DNA of 64,000 nucleotides from CAYVHU01 sp964451415 (GTDB lineage: Bacteria; Pseudomonadota; Alphaproteobacteria; Rhodospirillales; Magnetovibrionaceae). The translations under genes were made by a program, and so were the position numbers. Each line of letters starts with the position of its first letter. Within the stretch, counting starts at the first letter, position 1. The notes under the pieces were generated by a model. That model did no database searches, was not told the DNA's origin, and was given only the letters and a program-made list of their open reading frames with translations. Positions 8,078-15,862 of this stretch are shown in pieces. The stretch spans positions 16,500 through 80,499 of the forward strand of contig CAYVHU010000012.1 of the NCBI GenBank assembly GCA_964451415.1, in the 5' to 3' direction.

Positions 8078-8640
8078 GATTCGGCCTTTTTCAAGATATC
8101 GTCGTCCTTGCGCTGATGGCGCAGGATCAAGGGCAGTTGGGTGAGGCTGAAGGCGATCGTCATCGGCATCACGGCGAAGACCTTGAAATCTACCCACATG
8201 TCGGTGGTTTGGGTGCGCCACACCGCTTCGTTCAACGCGGCGAGTAGAAAGAAAAACAAACTCCAGCGCTCCGTCAGCTTGCGCCATCCGGTCTCGTCCA
8301 AATCCAACGTGCCATCAAGCAATGTTTTGAGATAGCTGCGTTTTAAGATCAAGCCGATCAACAGCGTTGATCCAAACAAGACGTTGACGATAGTGGGTTT
8401 GAGTTTGATAAAAATCGCATTGTCGAAATACAGCGTCAGTCCGCCGAAGATCAGGACGAAGATTCCCACCACCAGCGGTAGGGTCGGGATGCGCTTAAGC
8501 GTGAGATAGGAATAGGCGAGTGCGACAATCGTCGCCGTCATGAACGCACCGGTCGCTTCGAAAATGCCCACTTTCGCGTTGATCACGAAGAACAGCGCCA
8601 GCGGTCCCACTTCCAACAATAGTTTTCGTCCATAACCCAT
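8074..8640 (-). CDS. yciB: YciB/IspZ-type septation-associated inner membrane protein
   Basis: A 188-residue polytopic protein of the YciB (septation protein A, IspZ) family, inner-membrane proteins linked to cell envelope integrity and division. Evidence is the opening LLLEVGPLALFFVINAK, five to six hydrophobic segments, LKPTIVNVLFGSTLLIG, the GWRKLTERWSLFF stretch and the NEAVWR motif. Full length. It converges with ATP12, sharing overlapping stop codons at 8074-8077. The gene upstream (8722) runs the other way, so a divergent promoter region lies between 8641 and 8721. Confidence 0.9.
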   Translation of the reverse strand: MGYGRKLLLEVGPLALFFVINAKVGIFEATGAFMTATIVALAYSYLTLKRIPTLPLVVGIFVLIFGGLTLYFDNAIFIKLKPTIVNVLFGSTLLIGLILKRSYLKTLLDGTLDLDETGWRKLTERWSLFFFLLAALNEAVWRTQTTDMWVDFKVFAVMPMTIAFSLTQLPLILRHQRKDDDILKKAES

Positions 8641-8721
8641 GGCGCTTTATAGCAGGATTTGCGGGCGTAAAAAATCTGTAATTGTGATAAAATGTACGAT
8701 CGCTCTGTGGAAAGGATATCG

Positions 8722-9114
8722 ATGGCGGATCATCGTTTTATCGACAATGTCGTTCCGTTTCAAAAGGTGACGGTGCACAAGACAGCGAGAAAAAGACGTC
8801 ACCAAAAGCCAAGGCTTCAATTTCCGCACCACGACAAAGTGGTGCGCCTGTCGGTGCGCGGACGGGTGCAAAGCGACGCCTTCATCCGCTGGCTGGTGGA
8901 AGAGGCCTCCCGCTTGCAACTAGACGGCTGGGCGCGTTGCGTCTCTGGCGGTCCCATGGACATGTTGATTGCCGGGGGGCAAGGGGATGTCCATCAGATG
9001 GTAGAAGCCCTGACCATCGGTCCGCGGCCACTGGACATGGTGTTCGCCCGCGAAGTGCCGCTCAAGGGTGACGAACCCATGTGGAGCGGATTTCATTATC
9101 TTTCGCCGCGATGA
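8722..9114 (+). CDS. Acylphosphatase-like protein, probably catalytically degenerate
   Basis: A 130-residue protein. Residues about 1-38 are a basic extension; the rest aligns to the acylphosphatase fold (VVRLSVRGRVQSDAFIRWLVEEASRL, read in parts). In true enzymes the loop is GRVQGV-x-[FY]-R and a catalytic Asn follows in W-V-x-N. Here the loop is GRVQSDAFIR, so the Arg stays but Gly-Val is Ser-Asp, and the WVRN region is WARCVSGG, without the Asn. Activity is therefore doubtful. ATG at 8722 has AAAGGA five bases upstream; ATG at 8692 lacks a site. It overlaps the intact acylphosphatase by four bases. Confidence 0.75.
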   Translation: MADHRFIDNVVPFQKVTVHKTARKRRHQKPRLQFPHHDKVVRLSVRGRVQSDAFIRWLVEEASRLQLDGWARCVSGGPMDMLIAGGQGDVHQMVEALTIGPRPLDMVFAREVPLKGDEPMWSGFHYLSPR

Positions 9115-9395
9115 AGGAACCTGTTGCGCGACATGCCGTGATTGCGGGCCGTGTGCACGGTGTGTGGTACCGGGCGTGGTGCACCACGCAAGCCCGAACG
9201 CTGGGTCTGGCGGGATGGGTGAGGAATCGTTCGGACGGCACGGTGGAAGCGGTGTTCTGTGGTTCTGCCAGCGCCGTGGAGGCCATGATTGAACGCTGCG
9301 CTCACGGCCCGCCGTTAGCGCGTGTGGACACCGTCGAGGTTCAGCCTTGCGCGATCCCGTCCGAAGCGGGATTTTTCAAGCGCGCGACGGTGTGA
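9111..9395 (+). CDS. acyP: Acylphosphatase
   Basis: A 94-residue acylphosphatase, which hydrolyses acyl phosphates such as acetyl or carbamoyl phosphate. It has the phosphate loop GRVHGVWYR with catalytic R21 and the second catalytic residue N39 in WVRNRSDGTVE. Size is typical. ATG at 9111 forms ATGA with the preceding stop; the in-frame ATG at 9081 would add ten residues inside the upstream gene. It ends directly against the stop of lipB on the opposite strand (TGATCA at the junction). Confidence 0.9.
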   Translation: MKEPVARHAVIAGRVHGVWYRAWCTTQARTLGLAGWVRNRSDGTVEAVFCGSASAVEAMIERCAHGPPLARVDTVEVQPCAIPSEAGFFKRATV

Positions 9396-10076
9396 TCATA
9401 TCGCCACCGTGTGGCGCTGAAAGACCTCATCGAAGGTCTCACGCAGGGTTTTATCGACTTCGCCCAGGGACACCTCGACCCCCAGATCCTGAAGGGAGGT
9501 CACGCCGTGTTCGGAAATGCCGCATGGCACGATGCCGCTGAAGTGGCTCAGGTCGGGGGCTACGTTCAGGGCCAGGCCGTGAAAGCCGACCCATTTGCGC
9601 ACACGCACGCCGATGGCGCCGATTTTATCTTCCCGCATTTTGTTCGGGCCCTCCTTGCGCACTACCCAGATGCCGACCCGGCCTTCGCGGCGTTCCCCGG
9701 TTACGCCGAAGCGAGCAAGGCTCACGATCATCCATTCTTCCAGGTCGCGGACATAGGCGCGCACGTCGCAACCGCGCAATTTCAAATCCAGCATGGCATA
9801 GACGACGCGTTGTCCGGGACCGTGATAGGTATATTGGCCGCCGCGACCGCTTTGAAACACGCGAAAGCGTTCCGGCTGCAACAAATCCTCGGGCGCGGCG
9901 CTGGTGCCGGCGCTGTACAAGGGAGGGTGTTCGACCAGCCACACTAGTTCGCGCGCTTCCCCCATGCGGATTTGTGCGACGCGTTCTTCCATGAAGGTCT
10001 GGGTATCGTTGTATTCGCTGAGGCCCTTTGCCGTGCGCCATTCGACGGGCGGTAAATCGCGGTTGTTTTCCGCCAT
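9396..10076 (-). CDS. lipB: Lipoyl(octanoyl) transferase LipB
   Basis: A 226-residue octanoyl-ACP:protein N-octanoyltransferase, first step of lipoate synthesis, transferring octanoyl from ACP to lipoyl domains. Motifs visible are the substrate loop GRGGQYTYHGPGQ (residues 78-89), Lys in KIGAIGVRV (K151) and the thioester-forming Cys in IVPCGI (C185). Full length, with the ATG at 10076. Convergent with acyP and divergent from tRNA-Leu. Confidence 0.95.
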   Translation of the reverse strand: MAENNRDLPPVEWRTAKGLSEYNDTQTFMEERVAQIRMGEARELVWLVEHPPLYSAGTSAAPEDLLQPERFRVFQSGRGGQYTYHGPGQRVVYAMLDLKLRGCDVRAYVRDLEEWMIVSLARFGVTGERREGRVGIWVVRKEGPNKMREDKIGAIGVRVRKWVGFHGLALNVAPDLSHFSGIVPCGISEHGVTSLQDLGVEVSLGEVDKTLRETFDEVFQRHTVAI

Positions 10077-10111
10077 CGCGGCATTCCCTTCGCTCTTCTC
10101 ATTCGCAACGC

Positions 10112-10140
10112 TTGATTGGAGCCACGGTATTTGCTATTCC
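10112..10140 (+). promoter_or_regulatory. Candidate promoter of tRNA-Leu
   Basis: TTGATT (10112-10117) and TATTCC (10135-10140) are spaced by 17 bases and lie about 45 bases upstream of the mature tRNA. The -10 is imperfect, so this is a moderate candidate from position and spacing. Confidence 0.4.
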
Positions 10141-10184
10141 CCCTTCAGGCAACGGCCTCTTTTACAGAGGCGTTCGTTTGGTGC

Positions 10185-10272
10185 GCGGTCGTGGCGGAAT
10201 TGGTAGACGCGCAGCGTTGAGGTCGCTGTGGGATAATATCCCGTGGAAGTTCGAGTCTTCTCGACCGCACCA
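10185..10272 (+). tRNA. tRNA-Leu(GAG)
   Basis: A class II tRNA of 88 bases including an encoded CCA. The acceptor stem is GCGGTCG paired with CGACCGC. The anticodon arm is CAGCG-TTGAGGT-CGCTG, giving anticodon GAG (Leu codons CTC/CTT). The long variable arm TGGGATAATATCCCG and the T-arm GTTCGAGTC are present. It is isolated, with its own candidate promoter and a strong terminator 19 bases downstream. Confidence 0.96.
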
Positions 10273-10290
10273 AACCAAAGTCGTATGATC

Positions 10291-10336
10291 AAGACCCCGC
10301 CCCAGTTCCTTCATGGATAGCTTGGGGCGGGGTTTT
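10291..10336 (+). terminator. Rho-independent terminator after tRNA-Leu
   Basis: ACCCCGCCCCA (10294-10304) pairs with TGGGGCGGGGT (10323-10333), a perfect 11-bp GC-rich stem with an 18-base loop, flanked by an A-rich 5' side and TTTT 3' side. Confidence 0.85.
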
Positions 10337-10402
10337 CATTTCATGCTTTGCATACCGACCTATTGCGGGCGTGGCGCAAATTGAGTAGGTTGATGGCGAA
10401 TT

Positions 10403-10431
10403 CTTCAAAGACTTTTTTCAAGTCTTTGAAG
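10403..10431 (+). promoter_or_regulatory. Perfect 12-bp stem-loop in the mgtE leader
   Basis: CTTCAAAGACTT (10403-10414) pairs perfectly with AAGTCTTTGAAG (10420-10431) around a 5-base loop TTTTC, 43 bases before the mgtE start. It has no following T-run, so it is not a standard terminator. It could be a leader control element or a protein-binding palindrome; it does not resemble the M-box riboswitch. Confidence 0.55.
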
Positions 10432-10474
10432 GTCTTGTCGGCCCCGTTCGGCCCCGGTGAGGGAGCGTTGCGAT

Positions 10475-11920
10475 ATGAGTGACCCATATCCGAAGAATCG
10501 CAACAAGACCGCCCCGGATGGCGATTACGCGCCCCGAACGAATTCCAAGAACAATAAAGAACATCAAGTCGGTTTGCTGCCCGGACAGGTCGGAGCCGTT
10601 GTCGAGGCTTTGGAAACGGGCGATGTGCAAAGCTTGCGCAAGCAGATTGCGCCCATGCACTTTGCCGACGTTGCCGATCTGGTGGAACGTCTTAGCGCGG
10701 ACCAGCGCCGGGAACTGCTGGAAATCACCCACGATATTCTGGACCCGGAATTCATTACCGAACTGGACGAGACCGTTCGCGACGAGGTGGTGGACATTAT
10801 CGGCCTGGATGCGGTCGCCGAAACCGTTGCCGAACTTGACACCGACGATGCCGTTGAAATCGTCGATGAGCTTGAAGACGACGAACGCCGTCAGGTTCTG
10901 GACGCCATCCCCGAGGCCGACCGTGCCTTGATCGAAGAAGGCCTGGCGTACCCGGAGTATTCCGCCGGACGCTTGATGCAGCGCGAAGTCGTGACCGTGC
11001 CGGAAACGTGGAGCGTGGGCGAGACGATTGACTTCATGCGCGGTGCCGCTGAACAAGACGATTGGCAGGCGCCGAACCTTTTTTACAACATTGTCGTGGT
11101 GGACCCGCGTAACCGGCCCGTGGGCACCATTCCGCTGAGCGTTTTGTTGCAGTCTAAACGTTCCGCCTTGGTTAGCGACATCATGCACAAGAAAATGAAG
11201 CTGGTGCCGGTCGAAATGGATCAGGAAGAAGTGGCCTTTTTGTTCCGTCAGCGCAATCTGGTGTCGGCGCCTGTCATCGGGGACGAGGGACGTCTAGTGG
11301 GTGTCATCACCATTGACGACGTGGTTGATGTCATCGACGAAGAGGCCGAGGACGATATCTTACGCTTGGGTGGTGTGAGTGAGGACGATTTGTATTCCGC
11401 CACCTTGGACACCACGAAAGCACGTTTCACATGGCTGTTTGTGAATCTGTTGACGGCGATATTGGCGTCTTCCGTGATCAACGCCTTTCAAGCCACCATT
11501 GAGCAGATCGTGGCCTTGGCCGTGCTGATGCCGATCGTGGCTTCCATGGGAGGGAACGCAGGCACGCAGACCTTAACGGTTGCGGTGCGCGCGCTGGCGA
11601 CGAAAGAACTCACCACCACCAACGCCTTGCGGCAAATCGGCAAGGAACTTCTGGTGGGCTGTGTGAACGGCATTTTGTTTGCGGTTTTGATGGGCGGCGT
11701 GGCGTGGGTATGGTTTTCGTCCCCGACCTTGGGCCTTGTGATCGCATTGTCCATGGTGATCAATATGATCGTTGCGGGGCTGGCTGGGGCCTCGATCCCC
11801 ATCGTGCTAGAGCGTGTGGGGGTGGACCCCGCCATCGCGTCCAGTGTTTTTCTGACCACCGTGACCGATGTGGTCGGGTTTCTGGTGTTTCTCAGCCTGG
11901 GTTCGATGCTTTTGCTTTAG
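10475..11920 (+). CDS. mgtE: MgtE-family magnesium channel
   Basis: A 481-residue MgtE channel for magnesium uptake, gated by intracellular magnesium. The N-terminal superhelical domain (about 35-165) is acidic and ends DERRQVLDAI. Two CBS domains follow (about 170-295; SAGRLMQREVVTVPE, SAPVIGDEGRLVGVITIDDVVDVI in parts). The C-terminal five-helix membrane domain carries the pore signature PIVASMGGNAGTQ. ATG at 10475 is chosen because GGTGAGGGA lies about ten bases upstream; a GTG start at 10457 would sit inside that site. It follows a leader hairpin and stands alone. Confidence 0.93.
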   Translation: MSDPYPKNRNKTAPDGDYAPRTNSKNNKEHQVGLLPGQVGAVVEALETGDVQSLRKQIAPMHFADVADLVERLSADQRRELLEITHDILDPEFITELDETVRDEVVDIIGLDAVAETVAELDTDDAVEIVDELEDDERRQVLDAIPEADRALIEEGLAYPEYSAGRLMQREVVTVPETWSVGETIDFMRGAAEQDDWQAPNLFYNIVVVDPRNRPVGTIPLSVLLQSKRSALVSDIMHKKMKLVPVEMDQEEVAFLFRQRNLVSAPVIGDEGRLVGVITIDDVVDVIDEEAEDDILRLGGVSEDDLYSATLDTTKARFTWLFVNLLTAILASSVINAFQATIEQIVALAVLMPIVASMGGNAGTQTLTVAVRALATKELTTTNALRQIGKELLVGCVNGILFAVLMGGVAWVWFSSPTLGLVIALSMVINMIVAGLAGASIPIVLERVGVDPAIASSVFLTTVTDVVGFLVFLSLGSMLLL

Positions 11921-12055
11921 GGGTCGCCGTGCTCACGGGGCCAGCACGTCAGCACTCACGCTCTTCAGCAGTGATGCGGGACGTCTTTTATAACCCAAGC
12001 CACCAGCGGGATTCTTAGGGTCCAGACTCAGTCAGAAGAGGGCTGCCCAACAGGC

Positions 12056-12265
12056 CTAGTCCAACAAGACCAAGTCCTCCGCAGCCATTTTGCCGTTGCG
12101 TTGTTCTTTGAGTTCAAACTCAACCTTTTGGCCTTCGTTGAGCGCTTGCATGCCAGAACGTTGTACGGCGGAAATGTGGACGAATGCGTCGGCACCGCCT
12201 TCATCGGGAGTAATGAAACCATACCCCTTGGTGCCATTGAACCATTTGACAATACCGGTCGCCAT
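12056..12265 (-). CDS. cspA: Cold-shock-domain RNA-binding protein
   Basis: A 69-residue single cold-shock domain protein, an RNA chaperone binding single-stranded nucleic acid. RNP1 is KGYGFITP and RNP2 is FVHIS. It starts MATGIVKWFN, preceded by an AGGAG ribosome site; the longer frame back to 12286 adds seven atypical residues. Alphaproteobacteria carry several paralogues, so the symbol denotes the family only. The upstream non-coding region is long, as is usual for csp mRNAs. Confidence 0.93.
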   Translation of the reverse strand: MATGIVKWFNGTKGYGFITPDEGGADAFVHISAVQRSGMQALNEGQKVEFELKEQRNGKMAAEDLVLLD

Positions 12266-12615
12266 GGAAACTCCTTCCTGCGGCAAAAGTCTTAATCACC
12301 CGATCAGACAGCAGATGCCCTGCCAGAGCGCAGGATACCCTATGCGGGTGCAACACGTGTGCTGTGTCTTCAAAGGGCGTTTCTCAATGCACCGCAACCG
12401 ACGCAAGAAGGATAGGCCTGGCAAAGAAGCCAGCAACCCGGCAACTATACACCAAATTTTGGGGAAATGCATCCGCAAATGCACGCGAAAAGAGGTTCGA
12501 GTATTTGTTAACCTGTTGAATTCATCAAGAATTCATTGTTTTGCAAAAATTGCTACAGATTTCACAATGAACATCAAAGGTTGTTTTTTTATGGCGTCGC
12601 GACAATGTCGCGAGG
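12266..12615. other. Non-coding gap between cspA and the sugar dehydrogenase
   Basis: About 350 bases without a supportable gene. The half next to cspA probably holds its leader. The half near 12500-12595 is strongly AT-rich and contains TGAATTC-ATCAA-GAATTCA, a perfect 7-bp inverted repeat. TCGCGACA-A-TGTCGCGA (12595-12611) lies just after the stop of the minus-strand dehydrogenase but has no T-run on that strand. Confidence 0.5.
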
Positions 12616-13905
12616 TCAAAGCCGCCACAAGGTGACGCCCTGCGGTGTGGTGGCGCGATCCAAGATGCCGCGCACGTCGATCACGACGCCTTTCTGGTCT
12701 TTCAACAAGCCTTGTACGAACGGCCAGCCGCCACGTTTGTATTCATCGTGGGGAACGGCGACGACCACGGCGTCTGCGGGTGCCAGGGCGTCCAGGGGCG
12801 TCAAGTTGATGGCGTATTCATGTTGTGCTTCCTGCGTCGCCGCCATGGGGTCGTGGACCTGAACGGACATGCCGAAGGCCTGCAATTCTTCAATCACGTC
12901 CACCACTTTCGTATTGCGCAGATCGGGGACGTTTTCCTTGAACGTCAAACCCAGAACGGTGACGGTATCGGGTATGGCGCCGTTGTTGCGATTTCTAAGC
13001 ATGAGCTTTGCCGTTTTCGTCGCGATGAAGGCCCCCATGGCGTCGTTGATGCGTCGCCCGGCAGAGATCACCTGGGGGTGATGGCCCGCCTGTTCCGCCC
13101 GGTGCGTCAGGTAATAGGGATCGACGCCGATGCAGTGACCGCCCACCAGACCGGGTGCGAATTTCAAGAAGTTCCATTTGGTTCCGGCGGCGGCAAGAAC
13201 GTCGAGGGTGTCGATGTCCAGTTTGTTGAAGATTTGCGCCAGTTCATTCATCAGCGCGATATTCAGGTCGCGCTGGGTGTTTTCGATGACCTTGGCGGCC
13301 TCGGCCACCTTGATGGTGGGGGCCTTGTGCACGCCCGCTGTGACGACGGAACCGTAAACGGCCGCGACAATATCCAGGGTTGCCTGATCCTGTCCGGAAA
13401 CGACCTTCTGGATGGTTTCGAAACGGTGTTCCTTGTCGCCGGGATTGATGCGTTCGGGGGAATAACCGACGGTGAAGTCCTCGCCGCATTTCAAGTTCGA
13501 GACGTGTTCCAGCACCGGCACGCACACGTCTTGCGTTGCGCCGGGGTAGACGGTGGATTCGTACACCACGATGTCGCCTTTTTTCAGCCGCCAGCCCAAG
13601 GTTGTGGACGCAGCCACCAGGGGGCTTAAGTCCGGATTGTGGGCGTCGTCCACCGGCGTCGGGACGGTGATGATATGAAAATCGGCAGTCTTCAGATCAT
13701 CCGGGTCGGTGGTGAGCAGAATATCCGTGGCCGCCAGATCCGCATCGGTGACTTCGCCGGTGATGTCATGGCCGGCCTTAAGTTCTGCGATGCGCGATTT
13801 GTTGATGTCGAACGCCACGACATGCCCTAGTCTCCCCAGCGCCACCGCCACCGGCAAGCCGACATATCCCAACCCGATCACGGAAATTCGGCGTTCGCAA
13901 CTCAT
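12616..13905 (-). CDS. UDP-sugar 6-dehydrogenase, TviB/WbpO-like
   Basis: A 429-residue nucleotide-sugar dehydrogenase that oxidises C6 of a UDP-hexose (probably UDP-N-acetyl-hexosamine) to the uronic acid for capsule or LPS. It has the NAD-binding GLGYVGLPVA (about 11-20), ESTVYPG, YSPERINPGD, the catalytic Cys in GGHCIGVDPYYL and the C-terminal domain GLTFKENVPDLRN. The pattern is that of the TviB/WbpO/WecC group rather than UDP-glucose dehydrogenase. No glycosyltransferases adjoin it, so its polysaccharide pathway must be elsewhere. It is divergent from rsmI. Confidence 0.88.
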   Translation of the reverse strand: MSCERRISVIGLGYVGLPVAVALGRLGHVVAFDINKSRIAELKAGHDITGEVTDADLAATDILLTTDPDDLKTADFHIITVPTPVDDAHNPDLSPLVAASTTLGWRLKKGDIVVYESTVYPGATQDVCVPVLEHVSNLKCGEDFTVGYSPERINPGDKEHRFETIQKVVSGQDQATLDIVAAVYGSVVTAGVHKAPTIKVAEAAKVIENTQRDLNIALMNELAQIFNKLDIDTLDVLAAAGTKWNFLKFAPGLVGGHCIGVDPYYLTHRAEQAGHHPQVISAGRRINDAMGAFIATKTAKLMLRNRNNGAIPDTVTVLGLTFKENVPDLRNTKVVDVIEELQAFGMSVQVHDPMAATQEAQHEYAINLTPLDALAPADAVVVAVPHDEYKRGGWPFVQGLLKDQKGVVIDVRGILDRATTPQGVTLWRL

Positions 13906-14011
13906 ACTTCGGTCTCTCTTCAGGCGTGGGTTTTGCGGTTGTAAATGGTGAACAAAGGTCTAATGCGAAGCGCGGCCACGTGCAACCTCTTATCGTCGTG
14001 TTTCTGGTCGT

Positions 14012-14062
14012 CGTGCCCCTAGTCGTGTCCTGACATGGATGCTATCAAGGGGCACGTTTTTT
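14012..14062 (+). terminator. Terminator-like hairpin in the rsmI leader
   Basis: CGTGCCCC (14012-14019) pairs perfectly with GGGGCACG (14049-14056) across a 29-base loop and is followed directly by six T residues. It ends 16 bases before the rsmI start, so on the + strand it would act as an attenuator or end a short leader RNA. The minus strand has no matching T-run, so it does not serve the divergent gene. Confidence 0.5.
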
Positions 14063-14078
14063 CAACGGAGTTTACCCC

Positions 14079-14882
14079 ATGGCACAACGCCTGCCCCGTT
14101 CTGGTTCTCGCCGCACAGCGCATTTTGCAAAGGGTAAGGAGCCAGCAGGTCTGCCCGCCCCCAAGGGCCTGTTGGCGGCGGGTCTTTATGTGATCGCCAC
14201 CCCCATCGGCAACATGGGGGATATCACTTTTCGCGCGGTGGAAACCCTGAAGGCGGTGGACGCGCTGGCCAGTGAGGATACGCGCGTCAGCGCCAAGTTG
14301 CTGAGTTTCCTGAGCATTGAAAAGCCGCGCCCCACCTTTTCGTGCCACGAACACAACGAAGCGCGCAGCGTGGGGCGGGTGTTGAGCCTGATCGCCGAGG
14401 GCCGCGCCGTAGGCTTGATTTCCGACGCGGGCATGCCGGGCATATCCGATCCGGGCTTTCGACTGGTCGGCGAGGTTCTGGCGGCGGGGGAAAAGGTCGA
14501 GGTCATTCCCGGCGCCAATGCCGCGACCATGGCGTTGGTGGCTTCGGGCCTGCCGACGTCGAGCTTTACGTTCCTCGGTTTTCCGTCACGTAAATCGGGC
14601 AAGCGCAAAACCATGTTGCAAGCGGAGGCAACGAGCGCGCACACCTTGGTGTTTTACGAAAGTCCGCATCGCATCGGCGCATTTTTGGCCGATGCCTACG
14701 AAGTCCTGGGCCCGCGCCGCGCTGTGGTGGCGCTGGAATTGACGAAAAAGTTCGAGCGCTTTCACCGGGACACACTGGATGTGCTGGCCGCAGATTTTGC
14801 GGACGAAAAACCAAAAGGTGAGGTGACGGTCGTCATCGAAGGCGTCAGCCGCAAGGCGCGCCGCGAAGGGGATACGGATTGA
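14079..14882 (+). CDS. rsmI: 16S rRNA (cytidine-1402 2'-O) methyltransferase RsmI
   Basis: A 267-residue SAM-dependent tetrapyrrole-methylase-fold enzyme that methylates the ribose of C1402 in 16S rRNA. Motifs are YVIATPIGNMGDIT, DALASEDTRVSAKLL, SCHEHNEA, GLISDAGMPGISDPGF and VIPGANAATMALVASGLPT (read in parts). An N-terminal basic extension of about 30 residues precedes the usual start, typical of alphaproteobacteria. CGGAG lies nine bases before ATG. Its stop shares one base with the next start (TGATG). Confidence 0.94.
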   Translation: MAQRLPRSGSRRTAHFAKGKEPAGLPAPKGLLAAGLYVIATPIGNMGDITFRAVETLKAVDALASEDTRVSAKLLSFLSIEKPRPTFSCHEHNEARSVGRVLSLIAEGRAVGLISDAGMPGISDPGFRLVGEVLAAGEKVEVIPGANAATMALVASGLPTSSFTFLGFPSRKSGKRKTMLQAEATSAHTLVFYESPHRIGAFLADAYEVLGPRRAVVALELTKKFERFHRDTLDVLAADFADEKPKGEVTVVIEGVSRKARREGDTD

Positions 14883-15835
14883 TGGCGCGTCCGGGACACA
14901 AAGGTGGCGGATGCAAACTTTTCGTGAGCCGTCTGGCGAAGATTCTGGGTGTGCGCGAAGCCGAGGCCGAGCGCCTGGCTTCGATCACACTCAAAAGCTC
15001 CATTCGCATCAACGCCCTTTCGCCCTTGAGCCGGGATGACATCCGGCAAAAACTCGATGATTTCGGGGCCGTGCTGGAGCCGATTCCTTGGTGTGAGGAT
15101 GCCTATCATCTGCTCAGCGACAAACGCGCCTTGGCGCAAAGCGATCTGTTTGGCGACGGTCATGTTTATATCCAGAACGCTTCCAGCCTGATTCCCGCGC
15201 TGGCCTTGGGCGCGCAGCCCGGTGAACGTATCTTGGATGTCTGCGCCGCACCCGGCGGCAAGACGGCGCACATTCAGGCGCTTGCGGGCGGCCAGGCGCA
15301 AATCGTCGCCAACGACGCCATGAAGCCGCGTTTGAAGAAGTTGGAAGAGGTGCTCACCACGTTTCATGTGGGCAACACCACCATCACCAATTTTCAAGGC
15401 CAGTTCATCGACCGCCATGTGGAGGGATTATTCGATCGTGTCTTGCTGGACGCCCAGTGCAGCGGTGAAGGGATGGAGGATTTATCGCACCCCGGCGCCT
15501 TGCGGTACTGGTCCATGGAACGCATCACGAAGATGAGCTACCTGCAACAAAAAATGCTGAGCAGCGCGTGGAAGACGCTCAAACCCGGCGGCGTTTTGGT
15601 GTATTCTACCTGCACCTACGGGCCGGAGGAGAACGAGGCTCCCCTCGCGCGTCATCTCAAGCACAATACAGACGCCATGATCGAGCCCATCGAGGTGGAT
15701 ATCCCCGGGCGCATGACGGGCTTGAAATCGTGGGCTGGAAAACGTTTTCCCGACGACCTGCGACACGCTGTGCGCGTTCGCCCGTCGGAATTTCTGGAAG
15801 GCTTTTTCGTGTGTCGCCTGCGCAAGATGCTATAA
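14882..15835 (+). CDS. RsmB/NOP2-family RNA (cytosine-5) methyltransferase
   Basis: A 317-residue SAM-dependent m5C methyltransferase. The SAM site is DVCAAPGGKTAHI, the first catalytic Cys region is DAQCSGEG, and the second is YSTCTYGPEENE, so both catalytic cysteines of the NSUN/RsmB group are present. The usual DAPCSG is DAQCSG here. It lacks the NusB-like RNA-binding domain of RsmB and is shorter than RsmF, so the target cannot be named. ATG 14882 overlaps the rsmI stop, indicating coupling. Confidence 0.85.
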   Translation: MARPGHKGGGCKLFVSRLAKILGVREAEAERLASITLKSSIRINALSPLSRDDIRQKLDDFGAVLEPIPWCEDAYHLLSDKRALAQSDLFGDGHVYIQNASSLIPALALGAQPGERILDVCAAPGGKTAHIQALAGGQAQIVANDAMKPRLKKLEEVLTTFHVGNTTITNFQGQFIDRHVEGLFDRVLLDAQCSGEGMEDLSHPGALRYWSMERITKMSYLQQKMLSSAWKTLKPGGVLVYSTCTYGPEENEAPLARHLKHNTDAMIEPIEVDIPGRMTGLKSWAGKRFPDDLRHAVRVRPSEFLEGFFVCRLRKML

Positions 15836-15862
15836 TGCGTGTGTATCGCAAAGGAGGAGGCG

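Noticed and set aside
11946..11989. Weak stem ACGTC/GACGT with TTTT after mgtE
   Set aside because: Only five base pairs with a loop of about 29 bases; too weak to call.
12595..12611. TCGCGACA-A-TGTCGCGA as terminator of the sugar dehydrogenase
   Set aside because: The gene is on the minus strand and that strand has an A-run, not a T-run, after the stem.
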